Under the pieces are notes generated by a model. That model was given only the letters and a program-made list of their open reading frames with translations, had not been told where the DNA came from and ran no database searches. Below, in pieces: positions 13,206 to 14,360 of a DNA stretch of 14,360 bases. Made by a program: the position numbers and the translations under genes. The stretch covers positions 1 to 14,360 of the forward strand of contig DMMN01000090.1 of assembly GCA_003453835.1 (NCBI GenBank), in the 5' to 3' direction. The number at the start of each line of letters is the position of its first letter. Position 1 is the first letter of the stretch. The DNA comes from Bacteroidota bacterium. GTDB taxonomy: Bacteria; Bacteroidota; Ignavibacteria; UBA10030.

Positions 13206-14360
13206 ATGAAGCGAAAAGACTTCTTTAAAACGGTGTTCGGGACTTTTGCCGCGGCAAACATTCCCGGCTTCAATTCTCCGAATGACCATCCGATCCGCTC
13301 GCTTGAGCGATGGCCGACAATTGATCCTGCCGACGAACGGTTCTGGAGGTTCGTCCGGGCTCAGTTTCCTCTCGCGAATGACCGCGCGTATCTTAATACT
13401 GGCGGGCTGGGAGCTTCTCCGTACGTCGTGATTGACGCCGTGAAGATGAAAATGGATGAGCTGGAGAAGGTTTCCGAGACGGGTCATACGGATGAGATCT
13501 GGAAGGAGATCAAAGGCGGGGCGGCGCAACTTCTCGGATGCGAGGCCGAAGAATTGGCCTTCACGCGCAACACGACGGAGGGAATCAACATTGCCTGCAA
13601 CGGATTCCCCCTTCGGCGAGGGGATGAGATCATCACAACGACGCACGAGCACGTCGGCAATTCGATTCCCTGGCTTGCGGTGAAGATGCGTGAGGGGATC
13701 GTTATCAAGCTCTTTGAGCCCTCCACAACCTCGGCCCAGGAGAATATTGATCGTATCCAAAAACTCATTACAAAGAAGACCCGGCTCATCAGCATTCCGC
13801 ACGCAACGACAACCACCGGACAAATCCTCCCGATCAAAGAAATCTCCAGGCTCGCGGCGAGCAAGAATGTCTGGCTCTTTGTGGATGGAGCGCAGACTGC
13901 CGGTATGTTTCCTTTCGACCTGCACGATCTTGGGTGCGATGCGTTCGCGACGAGCGGGCACAAATGGCTCCTAGGACCGAAGGAAACAGGATTGCTGTAT
14001 GTGAAGAAAGAAATGCTCGATACCATCCAGGCCAGGTTTGTCGGTGCATATTCTGACAACGGTTTCGATCTGGTGAAAGGGACGCTCAACTTTCACCCAT
14101 CGGCTCAGCGGTACGAGTATGGCACGGTCAACATTCCGATGCGGGTTGGACTGGGAGCAGCGATCAGCTTTCTCCAGAAGATCGGGATGGAGAATGTGTG
14201 GAGAAGAGACCAGGCATTGTCGACGTATCTTTTCAACGGTCTCCATCAGATTCCCGGCATCAGCATCCTGTCGCCGGTGAACGAAGCCGAGCGAAGCGCA
14301 ATGATCACCTTCCGGCATGAGAAGCTGCAGTTTCCAGAGCTTCAACGTCATCTCAGCACC
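13206..14360 (+). CDS. Class-V aminotransferase/cysteine desulfurase-like PLP enzyme with Tat-like leader (3' truncated by window edge)
   Basis: The frame is open to the window end (385 codons seen; family members are usually 390-430 residues, so little is missing). PLP-fold landmarks are complete: AYLNTGGLGASP (61-72), TRNTTEGIN (120-128, phosphate loop), THEHVGN (146-152), FVDGAQTAG (225-233, Asp227 for the pyridine nitrogen) and TSGHKWLLGP (249-258) with Lys253 as Schiff-base lysine; RYEYGTVN follows. This group includes SufS/IscS desulfurases, isopenicillin N epimerase-like and kynureninase-like enzymes. The leader MKRKDFFKTVFGTFAAANIP resembles a Tat signal in which Arg-Lys replaces Arg-Arg, and the following hydrophobic part is weak. 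A periplasmic PLP enzyme would be logical for Tat, which exports cofactor-loaded folded proteins. It starts 3 bases after the stop of the Tat glycosidase-like gene. Substrate is unknown; an amino-sugar or peptide role is inference only. Confidence 0.82.
   Translation, partial: MKRKDFFKTVFGTFAAANIPGFNSPNDHPIRSLERWPTIDPADERFWRFVRAQFPLANDRAYLNTGGLGASPYVVIDAVKMKMDELEKVSETGHTDEIWKEIKGGAAQLLGCEAEELAFTRNTTEGINIACNGFPLRRGDEIITTTHEHVGNSIPWLAVKMREGIVIKLFEPSTTSAQENIDRIQKLITKKTRLISIPHATTTTGQILPIKEISRLAASKNVWLFVDGAQTAGMFPFDLHDLGCDAFATSGHKWLLGPKETGLLYVKKEMLDTIQARFVGAYSDNGFDLVKGTLNFHPSAQRYEYGTVNIPMRVGLGAAISFLQKIGMENVWRRDQALSTYLFNGLHQIPGISILSPVNEAERSAMITFRHEKLQFPELQRHLST

Noticed and set aside
13146..13961. 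A 271-codon antisense open frame opposite the PLP enzyme gene
   Set aside because: The sense frame has complete PLP-enzyme motifs; the antisense product shows no family features.

Overview
This window reads like a chromosome segment from a member of the FCB superphylum (Bacteroidota, Ignavibacteriota, Calditrichota/KSB1 or a relative). Three features point there: a TonB-dependent outer-membrane receptor, a secreted protein with a FlgD-like C-terminal sorting domain, and a PorV/PorQ-family outer-membrane protein, all adjacent. GC content looks moderate. Most starts have Shine-Dalgarno sequences, which argues weakly against classical Bacteroidia. All genes lie on the + strand. No tRNA, rRNA, insertion sequence, CRISPR or integrase was seen.

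Module 1 (1-4965) is an envelope and secretion trio. It holds the C-terminal barrel of a TonB-dependent receptor (cut by the window edge), an 853-residue exported FnIII protein with a FlgD-like sorting domain, and a PorV/PorQ-like barrel. A perfect 15-bp hairpin at 4999-5042 closes it.

Module 2 (5058-14360, running off the edge) looks like a glycan catabolism operon with unexpected one-carbon-type enzymes. In order it has: a stand-alone MetE catalytic-domain protein with a complete zinc site; a GH67/GH20-like TIM-barrel protein with an altered acid motif; a uroporphyrinogen-decarboxylase/corrinoid-methyltransferase-like protein; a cytoplasmic six-hairpin glycosidase-like protein; a Tat-exported six-hairpin glycosidase-like protein; and a class-V PLP aminotransferase-like protein with a Tat-like leader (3' end missing).

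A working model, which is inference only: the envelope trio handles uptake or surface binding, the Tat-exported pair processes a carbohydrate in the periplasm, and the cytoplasmic glycosidases plus the two methyltransferase-fold proteins finish the degradation, possibly including removal of a methyl or other C1 substituent. The hairpin and the 108-base gap at 6102-6209 mean that co-transcription of all genes is not certain. The most notable points are the pairing of MetE-like and UroD-like barrels with glycosidases, the substituted ligand or catalytic positions in two of these proteins, and the odd translation-start region before 6210.
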